A DNA stretch of 64,000 bases, taken from positions 151,001 to 215,000 of the forward strand of contig JAOTOL010001336.1 of NCBI GenBank assembly GCA_034440575.1, given 5' to 3'. Below the pieces are notes generated by a model. That model ran no database searches and was not told the DNA's origin. It saw only the letters and a program-made list of their open reading frames with translations. Shown one piece after another: positions 1-10,244 of this stretch (position 1 is the first letter of the stretch; each line of letters begins with the position of its first letter). The DNA comes from Imbricaverruca yamaguchii. Its lineage: Eukaryota; Arthropoda; Thecostraca; Neoverrucidae. The translations under genes were made by a program, and so were the position numbers.

Positions 1-1084
1 GTATATCTGGTAGCGAACACTTGGAATAGCGCCATTGCAGTCACAACGAGTTTGGCTACTATATAAGGAGAGACCCCGCGTGTTGTGGAAATGTCCCGTG
101 GTGCACTAGTGCCCAACGATACGTCGAAGACACTCAGTTCTGAGTAATAACGACGCTAAGTCAAGGGATACGTGTGCACTAGCGACGACGCCAACAGCGA
201 AACTTACCACACCACTTCCCATTTGACTTATCACAATGCACTTCACAATTTATCACAAACGCACTTCAATGTTGAAGCTTGCAAGTTATCTGGCAACAAA
301 ACGTGTGGCTGTGCTCAGTTGGGATCTATCTGCAGTGTTCTGGAGCGGACGAAAATGCTCAAGCAGAACTAATACGCCTTCAGGTGATGCTTGGGCACAC
401 TGGTGCTACCACATGTGGAAATGTGGAGGCATTTCATCAGCACATTTTTTTCATGCCTTCTACTTACGAACATTTCGTGGCAGAATGCATCAGGCAGGAT
501 GCAAGCATCCATGTAGAACCATATTTTCCACAATGGATCCAATGTTAAGCGCCCGTTTAAGTAAGTAAGTGCGCTTAAGCTCCACAGAACAAGATTCACT
601 GGAAGGGAAGCACCGAATAAGCCAATAGCGATAGCAATTCTCCCCTCTAGAATGTTTTCGACTGATTTTCTTAGACAGCAGCACCCTGCATAATCTGTGA
701 ACTGCCACGCGCAGTCTCTTGGCTCACATTTGCTTCGGGGGTGGGAAAATTTTCCTGCCTCCAATTTTGCTCTAGACGATTTAGAGAAACATGGTCTTTG
801 GCAGCGAGTAGAGCCATCCTTCGTCTATTCAATGATGTAAAACAATTTGGCCTAGCTTTTACCTTCGCCCTTCCAGATCGGGTCAACGAGGTCAATGCTT
901 AGGTGTCGCAGACTGACAAGATCTATTTTCCCAGTTTTCTGATGGATATCTAAGTCATGTCAACTCATATAATAAGAGCATGTGGTATGATATAGTTTAA
1001 AATGGATGATTAATGACATCTTGACGAGTTATCATTTCTGTGGAGAGGTGTACAGATGCTCAATTCTAGTCATGCCTCCGTGAC
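1..1084. other. Unique sequence, no recognised gene
   Basis: No repeat array or known protein was recognised. Overlapping open stretches occur on both strands (about 110 codons plus at 236-568, about 131 codons minus at 369-764). They overlap each other and match no family I know, so neither is called. A stepped AAGTAAGTAAGT at about 560-571 resembles a splice donor after a short frame, but no partner exon is visible. Confidence 0.5.
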
Positions 1085-1850
1085 CGGATCTGATAGTGAT
1101 TTGGAGATGAGACTTTCAAATATACAATGGGAGGGAGTGAACTGGATGTTATTGAAGAGGAAAGAGACTTAGGTGTGTTGGTTTTAAAAGATCCTAAAGC
1201 AAAAAAAAAATGTATCTCAGCTTGGAACAGAGCACTAAGAATGCTGGGACTTATTAATACAGGTGTGAGATATAAGAGGAAGGAAGTTATGAGAAAAAAA
1301 CTGTACTTAGCATATGTGCGACCCCACTTGGAATATTCCGTACATGCATGGAGCTCCTACCTATAAAAAGATATGGATATGTTAGAAAGGGTGCAGCGCA
1401 AAGCCACCAAACCCATCAGTGGAAGAGGTAACTTAGAATATGGAGAATGGCATTGGATATGTACTCACTCAGGCATAGGAGATTAAGGGGGGGACATGAT
1501 GGAAATGTACAAAATTGTTAAAGAGCTAGATCAGGTCAATTTGAATGATGCTCAATGTCAATGATGTCAATGATGTCAATTTGATGTTTAGAGTATTACA
1601 TAGGGGTCATCAATTCGGGTTAGACAAGTTGAGGTGTAGGACAGTTAAGCGACAACAGGTCTTCAGTCAGGGGTCATCAATTCAGGTTAGACAAGTTGAA
1701 GTGTAGAACAGTTAAGCGACAACAGGTCTTCTGTCAAAGTGTTGTTGATCAGTAGAATAGGCTGCCTGCTGCTGTGGTGGATAATTTCTAATTGAATGTA
1801 TTGAACAGTATGGTGGACACATTTTTCAGACGGGAAAATATCGTTTTTAA
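1085..1850 (+). mobile_element. CR1-type non-LTR retrotransposon, 3' fragment (pseudogene)
   Basis: This is the C-terminal end of a LINE ORF2, the region after the reverse transcriptase fingers and palm. The frame from 1127 carries the family motifs DLGVLVLKD, ALRMLGLIN and LYLAYVRPHLEY. It stops at 1364-1366, and the same frame resumes with DMDMLERVQRKATK. After frameshifts come RRLRG, then DMMEMYKIVKELDQVN, LDKLRCRTVKRQQVFS and NRLPAAVVDN, the standard last third of CR1/L2-like ORF2 proteins. At least three stops or frameshifts and an internal 67-bp duplication show that it is dead. The catalytic half and endonuclease are absent, which fits the usual 5' truncation of LINE insertions. The coding part ends near 1850. 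I see no clear 3' tail repeat or target-site duplication. The family call is firm at LINE level and likely at CR1-group level. Confidence 0.9.
1602..1735 (+). repeat. 67-bp tandem duplication inside the LINE fragment
   Basis: Positions 1602-1668 and 1669-1735 are adjacent direct copies of 67 bp with only a few substitutions. Both copies encode the LDKLRCRTVKRQQ segment of the LINE tail, so the duplication arose after, or independently of, coding function. It also shifts the frame, because 67 is not a multiple of 3. Confidence 0.95.
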
Positions 1851-3011
1851 GTTATAATTTGTGATAGATGGGGTGAGATTTATGCTAAGTAAGAGTGCAC
1901 GGCACATACCACTTGAAGCAGGCATGGATGCAGTTTGAATATTATTGGCAAGGCATTCAATCAACATGTGTTAAGAGGGATCAAGGAAATAGGGCTGGAT
2001 AACTAAGGTGGATGGGCATTGATAGATGTGTGGGATGTTGGTGGATGGTTTCCTTAGGATGTGGTGAAGGTTGGTGTGGGTCTTTTTACCGGGATGATGG
2101 CATCTTCCATTTACAGACTTGCAGACTTACTGGATGGACCTTTGTGGCTCTTATTAAGTCTAAACACTTTATAACTATACTTGCTGCGGTGTAAGCACGC
2201 CACGCGCCACTTGTGGATGTCGCGAAAACCTACGTGGCGAGAGATGGGAGATAATTCCAAGAAGCTGCTACTTTTGATTGAAAACTGTGCAACAACTGTC
2301 TATAATGTCTATCGAAATATGTGTGTGTGTGTGTGTGTGCGTTTGGCGGTTGCGGAAGGAGCACACTGTTTCAGGCTAGGTACATTTAAGGTTAAACAAC
2401 ATTGTTTTCGACTTGGCTATGAATATATTTATATTGGTCCTCCAGTTTCATTTTCTTACTTCCCAGTCTACAGAAGGTTGCCTTCCCAGAGTAACCAACG
2501 AAAAGAAGCTTGTTACATTTATGATCTGAATGTGGCTAATCATTAGGGTATGTCAAATAGTTATTATTAACGTAATTATCATCACAGGTACACTGATACA
2601 CGATATACGATACGAGATACACTGCGTTGTTAGCCGACATACCATATGTTCTCCATTGTATTAGCATTGCACCACCTGCACTTCGATTTGCTGCTCTAAG
2701 CTGCGCTGGGCCATGTTCAGGCTGGCAGCAATCTGTCTGACCTGCTGCACCGGGTCCCATTATCAAGCGCGCACTGTCATTATCGAGACCGTACACTGAC
2801 AATCTTCGTCACGATTTGTTCCTGGTACACGAGTGAAGCCCACCTACATGTACCGCAGCACGACCAGCTGGCTGAACGCGAGCAACTATATACCCACCTG
2901 CTCGACTGCACACAGCTTCCTTCCATGACCCTCTCGCTTCCCAGCCGGGGATATCTTCCTTCCTTCCACTGGTTCATCCTCTGCCGTTCCTTACGTCTCG
3001 TTCATACTCTT
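1851..3011. other. Unique sequence with a (GT)n microsatellite
   Basis: No gene is recognised. A GT dinucleotide tract of about 20 nt lies at 2320-2339. A 121-codon open stretch at 2181-2546 reads through this microsatellite and has no recognisable domain. From about 2930 the composition becomes CT-rich as the following minisatellite is approached. Confidence 0.5.
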
Positions 3012-3662
3012 CCATGGATGTATTCCTCCTCTTCCCTCCGTTTGCTCCGCACTGCCATGGAGATATTACTCTTCTTCCTCCATCTGCTCTGTACTCTGCC
3101 GCGGGTAAATTCATTCCCTCCTCCCGTCCGCTCCCTACCGTCTGCTCTGTACTGCCATGGATATACTACTCCTCTTTCTCCCATCTGATCCGTACTGCCA
3201 TGTATATATTCGTCCTCCTCCTTCCGTCTGCTCCTTTCTACCATGTACATATTTCTCCGTTCCTCACGTCTTGATCATATACTGCCGTGAATATATTCCT
3301 CCCCTTCCCCACGTCGGGTTCATACTCTGTCGTGGATATATTCCTCCACTTCCTCCCGTATGTTCCGTGCCCTGCCGTGGGCATATGGAGAATATATTCC
3401 TCTCCTTCCTCCCATCCGCTCCGTACCCTGCCGCGGGTATATTCATCTCCTTCACCTCGTCTGCTATGTGCCCTACCGTGGATATATTTATCGCCTTCAT
3501 CTCGTCTGTTACGTACCCTGCAGCGGGTATATTCCTCCCCTTTCTACCGTCTGCTCGGTACCGCCATGGATGCGTTCCTCATTTTCTCCAGGATGCTCCG
3601 TGCCCCGCCGTGACTTTATTCCTCCCCTTCCTACCGTCTTCCCGCATCCTGCAGAGGGTGCC
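3012..3662. repeat. CT-rich minisatellite, about 44 bp, 14-15 degenerate copies
   Basis: Copies begin with CCATGGATATATTCC-like starts (also CCGTGG or CCGCGG), continue with a CT-rich stretch and end in CCGTACCCTG-like sequence. Copy length varies from 43 to 56 bp. Copies are diverged, so the array is old. Strong strand asymmetry leaves the plus strand almost purine-free apart from the GG(G)ATATA core. Open frames up to 181 codons run through it in several phases on both strands and are not taken as genes. Confidence 0.93.
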
Positions 3663-4258
3663 GCTACAAGTTTCGGTTATGGATGGGGCCGGAGGGGCTT
3701 AGCTCGATTGTTTCTATTCAATACCACATGCGTAGCGTTAAATTTCAACAAGTTGGGAGTAGCGTGTCGCCTGCCGGCCCGATGATGTACGTCCGTGCAC
3801 CCCTTGGTGGTGAGCAGGCTCTTCAGCTGGCGCCTGGTGCGCCCCGGCCCGCCTCCCGGAGAGCTCCTCGTGCCGGCAGAGCGGATCCACCCGACACACA
3901 TGCATCACCTTCAAATATATTGAGTCGCACATACGTCTTATGACAGCTAACGAGGAAATCTTTATGCGAGGCGAAATTAATTACCTGCAACGCCTGCATA
4001 AATAGCCGACACCGGGCGGCCCGGACCCGCACCGTACGGAGTGGGCGCGATATCGGCCGGTCGAGCGGTCGCCGAGTGGCGGTGTCGCGCGACCCGGTCG
4101 CCTGGGCCAGGCCGTGCCGGCGCCACCTGGCGGCTGTGTTGTGTGTCGACGCGGACGGCACGTCCCTTATTAAAATAGCTGGCGAGTGCCGGCCGATATC
4201 ATACAAACTGTCGACGCTCGCCTGTCAAAACATGGATGTCCTAATTACGCCGCCGTTC
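3663..4258. other. CpG-rich segment without a recognised gene
   Basis: The sequence is GC-rich, with many CG dinucleotides from about 3830 onward. Open frames on both strands overlap each other and look like by-products of composition. The segment leads into the promoter-like block at 4259-4350. Confidence 0.45.
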
Positions 4259-4350
4259 GATTGGCATCTGGCCCGGCGACGGCGTCATTGGCGGAAGCCG
4301 TCCCAGCCGCCGACGTCGGCCAATCAGCGATTGTCAACGCGTGACGTCAC
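4259..4350. promoter_or_regulatory. Promoter-like block: CCAAT boxes plus palindromic CRE
   Basis: Within a CpG-rich island, a near-ideal NF-Y site (CCAATCAGCG) lies at 4320-4329. A perfect cAMP-response element TGACGTCA follows at 4342-4349, 12 bp after it. Two further ATTGG cores (reverse CCAAT) lie at about 4260 and 4287. NF-Y and CREB/ATF sites commonly pair in metazoan CpG-island promoters. The motifs are seen directly; promoter activity is inferred. I see no TATA box or convincing coding exon immediately downstream on either strand. Confidence 0.4.
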
Positions 4351-4710
4351 CGCTTGTGTCCTGAAGCGCCTTGCGGACGGCTGTTTGACGCGCGTACTAG
4401 CGGATTGATTTTGAATGTGCCCATGCCGATGAGTTCACTTTGATGTCCAACAATGCCGGCATAAACCGAACAAGAACGCTAAGGTGCGCACCAAAAAAAC
4501 ACGTGCACCATCATAAGGATACGAAAGAGGGAAGGGACCCCGATCCCGCCTCTTTGGGGACATTTTATTCATCATGCAACTCGCCCTTACCGCGTGCAAA
4601 GCCGGCTTAAACTGATCCACATCCTCACTTAAGTAAGCATTCATGCCCTGTGCACCATGGCAAACAACCATTAGCAAGACACATTCCTCACACGCGCGCG
4701 ACGAACTAAA

Positions 4711-4822
4711 CACCGTTAATTGCTGTGGCTAACGAGTTAAACACACCGTTCATTTTCAGTGGCTAACTAGTTCCACACCGTTCATTCCAGTGGCCAACCA
4801 GTTACACATATGCACCGTTCTA
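4711..4822. repeat. 33-bp tandem repeat, 3.5 copies
   Basis: CACCGTT starts recur at 4711, 4744, 4776 and 4813. Each is followed by a TCAGTGGCTAACYAGTT-like stretch, giving a short diverged array with a unit of 32-37 bp. The flanks (4351-4710 and 4823-5189) hold nothing I recognise. Confidence 0.85.
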
Positions 4823-5189
4823 ATACCTAGACTGTCCGTTGAACATCAACCACTCACCAGTTTCGAGTGGGTGGCCTTCTGCCAAGTGAATGCAATATGA
4901 AAACGGCACGCCATTAATATGCCATGAGAAAAATGTGCACAGTGGTCGCCGTGACCAGCAGTTTCGTCACATGCCAAACTACCCTCCGAAGTGCAGCAGA
5001 AAAAGGGTGCAATACTACAGCTAAGGACCGGCTAATAGTCGTATCGCCTCATCAAGCTGCTATCGGCCGAGCATCTGACCAGAACCCAGCTACCTTTTGC
5101 CGCGCGGTGGAGTGACAGTCACGAACAGCACGTGCCGATGGGGGAGGGGGAGGGGCAATGCCAGATCGGTGAGTTCCATGACATGCAAG

Positions 5190-5825
5190 GCGCCACGGAC
5201 CCCCTCGCCGGCTGCATGCCCAGACTCCGGTCAAGGTATAGTGAAGTCCGTGACCAGGGTGACTGGAGGGTGTAGTCGGCACGACGGACCCCCTCGCCGG
5301 CTGCATGCCCAGACTCCGGTCACGGTATAGTGAAGTCCGTGACCAGGGTGACTGGAGGGTGTAGTCGGCACCACGGACCCCCGCGGCGGCTGCATGCCCA
5401 GACTCCGGTCACGGTATAGTGAAGTCCGTGACCAGGGTGACTGGAGGGTGTAGTCGGCACCACGGACCCCCGCGGCGGCTGCATGCCCAGACTCCGGTCA
5501 CGGTATAGTGAAGTCCGTGACCAGGGTGACTGGAGGGTGTAGTCGGCACCACGGACCCCCGCGGCGGCTGCATGCCCAGACTCCGGTCACGGTATAGTGA
5601 AGTCCGTGACCAGGGTGACTGGAGGGTGTAGTCGGCACCACGGACCCCCGCGGCGGCTGCATGCCCAGACTCCGGTCACAGTATAGTGAAGTCCGTGACC
5701 AGGGTGACTGGAGGGTGTAGTCGGCACCACGGACCCCCTCGCCGGCTGCATGCCCAGACTCCCGGTCACGGTATAGTGAAGTCCGTGACCAGGGTGACTG
5801 GAGGGTGTGTGGACGGCGCCAAGGA
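5190..5825. repeat. 89-bp minisatellite, 7 near-identical copies, each with a palindrome
   Basis: The string ACGGACCCC recurs at 5195, 5284, 5373, 5462, 5551, 5640 and 5729, an exact 89-bp period. Most copies contain GGTCACGG, 11 nt, then CCGTGACC, an 8-bp perfect inverted repeat that could fold as a hairpin. The first and sixth copies carry one substitution in the left arm. A variable block alternates between CCCTCGCCGG and CCCGCGGCGG in the outer and inner copies. High identity indicates recent amplification or homogenisation. No frame stays open across the array. Confidence 0.97.
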
Positions 5826-6583
5826 CCACTGCAGTCACAGTACGCTCATTTCCAGTCAAGGGCGGTGTTCTAGTTGTGCGACGCTACGAGGAAGGGGAGG
5901 AGGCGACCATCGAGTTCATTGCATACCCAAATGCTAGCAAGAGCAAGAAAGTTGGATAGTTGGAGAAGTTGGTGTTCTTAGCTACCGTTCCCTGGTGACG
6001 AGTGATGGAGTTTACGGAGACACGATATATTTGTTTTTGCTTTGCTGTCACCCATCATGATACTTGATTAATAAATAATATAGTATGGTGCATACAGTAC
6101 CATCACCTTGAAATAAGACCTCTTTTTCTCGTTTGAAAATTGGTTTTTATTTTAGATAATGTCCATAAACGTGAATTTATACTAGTAACGGGTGCAAATT
6201 GCAATGGGGGCAGTGCCGGCATTCGGGTGTACGATGCTGAAGTGATTGATCATGGTACCAACATGAGATAGATGTTTTCTCCAGAACTCAGGATATAGCA
6301 TTGATTACGGGGCTTGCCTTTTTCCCCCTTACAGCATATGCTTGCCCTTCATAGGCGTAGCCAAGCTAGGATCATGTGACTCTTATTAAGTCAAACCTAT
6401 TTTACCTTTATGATCGTCCCTGCCTACTTATACTTAAACAGCTCACTTAATCTATCATGTTAGCTAATCTTGCTGTGAAAAAATAAGTCCAAAATATTAG
6501 ATCACGGGTCAATACAAACCCAAACGAATATTCAGAGATCAGGTAAACCGTGTTATGCTCTTCAAAATCTGAAACTTATTTAA
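5826..6583. other. AT-rich unique sequence, nothing recognised
   Basis: After the array the composition turns AT-rich. No open frame of note, repeat array or RNA gene was seen. Confidence 0.5.
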
Positions 6584-6769
6584 CAACTGCGCATTGATCA
6601 TCTCGAATGGAAATGAGTGATAGACAAAAGACCACGTTGTTCAAAACCAGTGCCCAAATCCATAATAATGCTGCTTGTTTACATTTGTATGAACTTGATG
6701 CTTATCTTGAACAACGTGGTCTATTGCTTATCACTGTCACTTCCATTTGAGATGATCAATGCGCAGTTG
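6584..6769. repeat. Long foldback: about 61-bp inverted arms, 62-bp loop
   Basis: The left arm 6584-6644 (starting CAACTGCGCATTGATCATCT) pairs with the right arm 6707-6769 across a 62-nt spacer. Arms match at most positions, with a few substitutions and one 3-nt gap. Transcribed, this would form a long hairpin RNA. It could be a small MITE-like foldback element or a hairpin small-RNA locus. Neither target-site duplication nor coding content was seen. Confidence 0.92.
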
Positions 6770-7261
6770 ATCACCGCTCCAATCCGTACCCGCGCGAGAG
6801 AATCCATTCGGTATTAATATCCGTACCAGGAAAATATTTCAGTTCGTTTTCCAATCCGCTTTCGCAAATAAAACTATGTCCTGATTGGCTGCAGTAATAA
6901 TTACGAATTAGACGACAAAGGATACGCAATAATTGAACTGCCAAGATACGGCAAAAATAAATTGGCATTTTGTGCAAAATGTGGGCGCACATTTTCATTA
7001 CCGACATGGTAACTTACATGAGCATACATTTTTGTCTGATGTCGCATGTGCATGCTCTAACCTATGATACTTGATAGGCAGTGAGCAAAACAAGCAATGA
7101 ACAAGATTGCCCACAAATAATGAATCCAGAAATAATTATAATTGTCAGCATCAGAACGAAATGTTAGCAACGTGCAGTTCATTGAAATGCTAGCAAGTGT
7201 TACTCATCATGAATATTATAGATCCATATTTATTAGGAAGGGTGAATAGGTGTCCACTTAC
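6770..7261. other. Unique AT-rich sequence
   Basis: No recognised gene or repeat. A 78-codon open stretch on the minus strand (6771-7007) has no known motif. On the minus strand this interval would be intron if the candidate exon at 7262-7301 is real. Confidence 0.4.
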
Positions 7262-7301
7262 CTGGGTTGTGCACAATAGAACATATGTTTTCGCTGGCCA
7301 T
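7262..7301 (-). CDS. Candidate first coding exon (speculative)
   Basis: On the minus strand an ATG at 7301-7299, in good context (GTCATGG), opens 13 codons, MASENICSIVHNP. They run into a consensus 5' splice site, CCCAG|GTAAGTGG, with the exon ending at 7262. A TTGCAG lies six bases before the ATG, so the stretch could instead be an internal exon preceded by a weak acceptor. No partner exon was identified and the peptide is too short to assign. The donor match is seen; coding function is inference. Confidence 0.15.
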
Positions 7302-7427
7302 GACAAACTGCAATGTTGTGTTTAAGTAGCATGCATTAATCTACCTATAGTTTGTATGCTGGCTTAGTGCTACTCAACTACGAATATTGTACGTAGACTA
7401 TATAGACACTTGCCCAGGGAGCTTGCT

Positions 7428-7614
7428 CCCGTGACAAACATATAGTAATACCAATCGCCCTGACTTGCAACACCTCAATCGAGGGTATGTACCTAACTAC
7501 GCGTGGAGTTGAACACCAATTCATGCTAATACGCTTATCCTTCTTAAGGATTACCTCCCGTGACAGTACTTATCCCGTGACAGACATATAGTAATACCAA
7601 TTGCCCTGACCTGC
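7428..7614. repeat. Direct repeat pair, about 41 bp, 146 bp apart
   Basis: The stretch from 7428 to 7468 recurs at 7574-7614 with a few substitutions. Both begin CCCGTGACA and contain CATATAGTAATACCAAT. The repeats probably derive from a local duplication or two related elements. No coding content was seen. Confidence 0.85.
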
Positions 7615-7814
7615 TGCCTATCAAATTCATCCTCAAATTCAGCTAAGACAGCAGATATCTTCTACGAACCAATCTTTCCAAAGGATCACCACGCCATTCC
7701 TTAGTGTTGACAACTTCTGATTTGACTCCGACTGCATCAAATTGGACCGTGATGATATCCGTAAGATATGGCAACATCTTTTCTTCTCCATTTGCTTTAG
7801 AGTGTCGAGAGAGC

Positions 7815-7851
7815 AATATAAAATGCACCCACACTGGGTGCACTTTATATT
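7815..7851. repeat. Short hairpin, 17-bp arms, 3-nt loop
   Basis: Arm 7815-7831 (AATATAAAATGCACCCA) pairs with 7835-7851 with one mismatch, leaving a CAC loop. It looks like a compact cruciform or RNA hairpin. No known RNA family is recognised. Confidence 0.9.
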
Positions 7852-8560
7852 ATATTAAAAACGTAAGATAAAACAAACATGAGCCATCGAAAGCAACAGG
7901 GTAGGTATATTATGAAGGATGGTTCTCTTTTGTATTCAGACCAATGGATATCAAAACGTATTCATATTTTCCTACATTTGGAAGACATTTTTGAATTGAC
8001 TAAAACTAAGTCAAGTTCCTTGAACATGTTTATAAGACTATCAGGCTTCATATGTGCTTATGATGATGTTGATTTCAGCAAATTCGGCTATGTAAATAAA
8101 TGGACGTAACCTATGATTTTTTTACTCAAGCTATGAAAATAATAACGTCTCTGGGAGTTACAATATTTTGCACGGACATAGAGCCAACTATCTATGCAAA
8201 CTTGTTCAGATAATTCCAGATAAAAAAATTGCTGGCATCGGCATTGCCCTGCTTCCCCTCATCGATGCATTAGGCATTTCATGCACATTACTGACCGAAG
8301 CATTTTGCTTGTGTCATATAGCGGCCAATTGTATAATTTTGTTTTTATCCTCGGATACGTACCAGAAAAGCAAAGTCTTGCTTTTCTCTGCTACAATACG
8401 CCAATGCAATTTCAACAATAACAACCGTAGTGCATGCAGCCCATTCATGACTGTTTGTCTCATCGGCTCGTCAGTTAGATGTTCTTGTTTCATCTGATTC
8501 GTGTGGCAGGGCTGGGGTGCACCATTAATCTCATCCGGGTTCACGTACCGCCTTCCATGG
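7852..8560. other. Unique AT-rich sequence
   Basis: Open frames of 76 to 109 codons occur on the plus strand (7879-8109, 8168-8497) and one on the minus strand (8314-8604), with no recognisable motif. Nothing else was seen. Confidence 0.4.
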
Positions 8561-8657
8561 AATATTTGGCCTTCCCTCTTGCGAGGGAAGGCTAAATATT
8601 GCATTACAATTGATGTAAATGCAATATATTATGAACAAATATATTGCATTCACATCA
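8561..8657. repeat. Two adjacent hairpins with a shared AATATTGCATT motif
   Basis: Hairpin 1 has an 18-bp arm at 8561-8578, the loop TTGC, and the second arm at 8583-8600, with one mismatch. Hairpin 2 has a 20-bp arm at 8611-8630, a 7-nt loop, and the second arm at 8638-8657, with one mismatch. The right edge of hairpin 1 plus its flank (AATATTGCATTACA) is itself partly complementary to the left arm of hairpin 2, so alternative foldings exist. Confidence 0.92.
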
Positions 8658-8699
8658 GGAAGACATAGTTTAACGTACTGTGACTAGCTACGCAGACAC

Positions 8700-9660
8700 A
8701 GGCAACACTGGCGAGCTGGCGGGCACTTCATGACTGCCCGTCCCTCTTGGCTACGCGGCGCCGATGTACAGGGTCGTGTGTCGGTACCTCACTGAACCCC
8801 GGGCTGTCGACTGTGGCACGCGCAGCAGCCGCAGTACGCCGGACTGCAGACTGGACGTGGCCAGCGCCGGCACCGATGCTATCTCGCCGGCACGATGGCA
8901 CACGGGCCGGCCCGACATGCAGCCGTGCGGGCCGCGCCGGCCCGACTGGATCGCTGTCGGCGCGGCGGTGCATCAAAGACTTTAACGCCGCAACAAGGGG
9001 TAACGGCTGGTGCTACCGGCCGGCCGCCAGTCGAAGGCTCCGGGCACGGGCGGGCCGCTGCCGCTGGAGGGCTGAACAGATAGTCGGCAGGTGTGGGCTG
9101 CGGCCGGCCTCAGTTTCGAGCTCCAGGGTTTCGAGTTGCAGTTGGCCTTCGCTACGGATCGCGGGCTCCAGAACTTCTGGTTGTGATTGGCCTCAGCTAC
9201 GGCTGCGGGCTCCGGGGCTTGTGACTATGGTCAGTTTCAGTTACGGGCAACTAGGTGTTCTTAGCCTGGGTCGGCGGATTTTCGCTTCATGTTCTTCTTG
9301 CCAAAACTATGCCTCAGCAAACTTGAGCCTCCCCTTTCGGAACATCACCGTTAAATCGTTCGCCTTGCGCGACATGTTTGGAACTAAACTCCCCCAAAAA
9401 ACTTAGTTGCGCGCCTGGTTGCAGGCTGTGGCTGATCCTCAGCTGCTGTGGCGAGTCGCCTCATGTCAGGCAGTTCCTCAGGTGTTGGACAGATCTCCAG
9501 GTGCCGGGCAGGTCTTCAGTTGCTGGTCAGCTCGTGGCTGTCGTCAGCTGAAGTCGGGGTGCATCAGCATCTGGAAGCCCGATCCGAGGCCGGCCTGGGT
9601 CGCCACCGCGGCACCTCTCGATCTCGACCCGCCCACCGTCGGAGCAAGTCGCTATCGCAT
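8700..9660. other. CpG-rich island, no assignable gene
   Basis: The sequence is GC-rich with frequent CCGG and GGCC. A 219-codon open stretch on the plus strand (8747-9406) overlaps open frames in other phases and looks compositional. A roughly 45-bp imperfect duplication lies at about 9144-9215 (TTGGCCT, then CTACGG, then GCGGGCTCC twice). No domain is recognised. Confidence 0.4.
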
Positions 9661-10019
9661 CACCACATAGCATGTGGTGCAATGACACGCACTTTTCGTG
9701 TGCGATCGATGTCGGATAAAAATCACATTAGCAATCAAAACACAATTTATCGTAATGAGGCCAATCAACACTTCGATGGCGATCGGGCGGATACGCCGGC
9801 AGGGAAAAACGGCACCCAAAAAGCGGCCGATGCTCCACAGTGCTCGCCGCCAGCCGAAACGGCGTATCTCCCGAAACGGAGGTGCATCCAGCAGTGAGAT
9901 GTCGTTAGTGTTCTGTGTTGTCATTGTTGGCCAAGCCTCCGCGCGGGTCTCCGCCCGATGAGTTATGGGTTAACCGGCGGGCGCGATGGACGATCACCGA
10001 CCGATCGCGACGAGATTTA

Positions 10020-10095
10020 TGACGTCACTTAGGTGCACCAAACACGAATAAATATGAATGATAACGAGGTCGCGTCGCGTCTCAATATATGGCGC
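10020..10095 (+). promoter_or_regulatory. Promoter-like block: CRE and TATA-like box
   Basis: A perfect CRE (TGACGTCA) lies at 10020-10027. A TATA-like stretch (CAATATATGG) follows at about 10082-10091, at the edge of a CpG-rich island. About 85 bp further downstream an ATG opens the short candidate exon at 10176. The motifs are direct observations; promoter function is inferred from their order. Confidence 0.3.
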
Positions 10096-10175
10096 GGGGC
10101 GGATCGCGTTTCCATATCCGTGCGGCCGCGGCGTCGACGCTATCGCACCGCGACGCCCGGGGCGCCGGCACCGTC

Positions 10176-10244
10176 ATGAACGACACCCGCTTCATCACGG
10201 CCGCCGCCGCCGCCGCCTCCAAAACAACAGACCCGTACCACAAG
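10176..10244 (+). CDS. Candidate first coding exon with alanine run (speculative)
   Basis: An ATG at 10176 opens 22 codons (starting MNDTRFITAAAAA). The stop TGA at 10242-10244 overlaps a donor-like site CAA|GTGAGCG (GT at 10241-10242). If spliced there, the frame would leave before the stop. The position after a CRE and TATA-like box suits a 5' exon, and short alanine runs are common in metazoan transcription factors. No homology is recognised and no downstream exon was found. It may simply be a short frame in GC-rich DNA. Confidence 0.15.
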
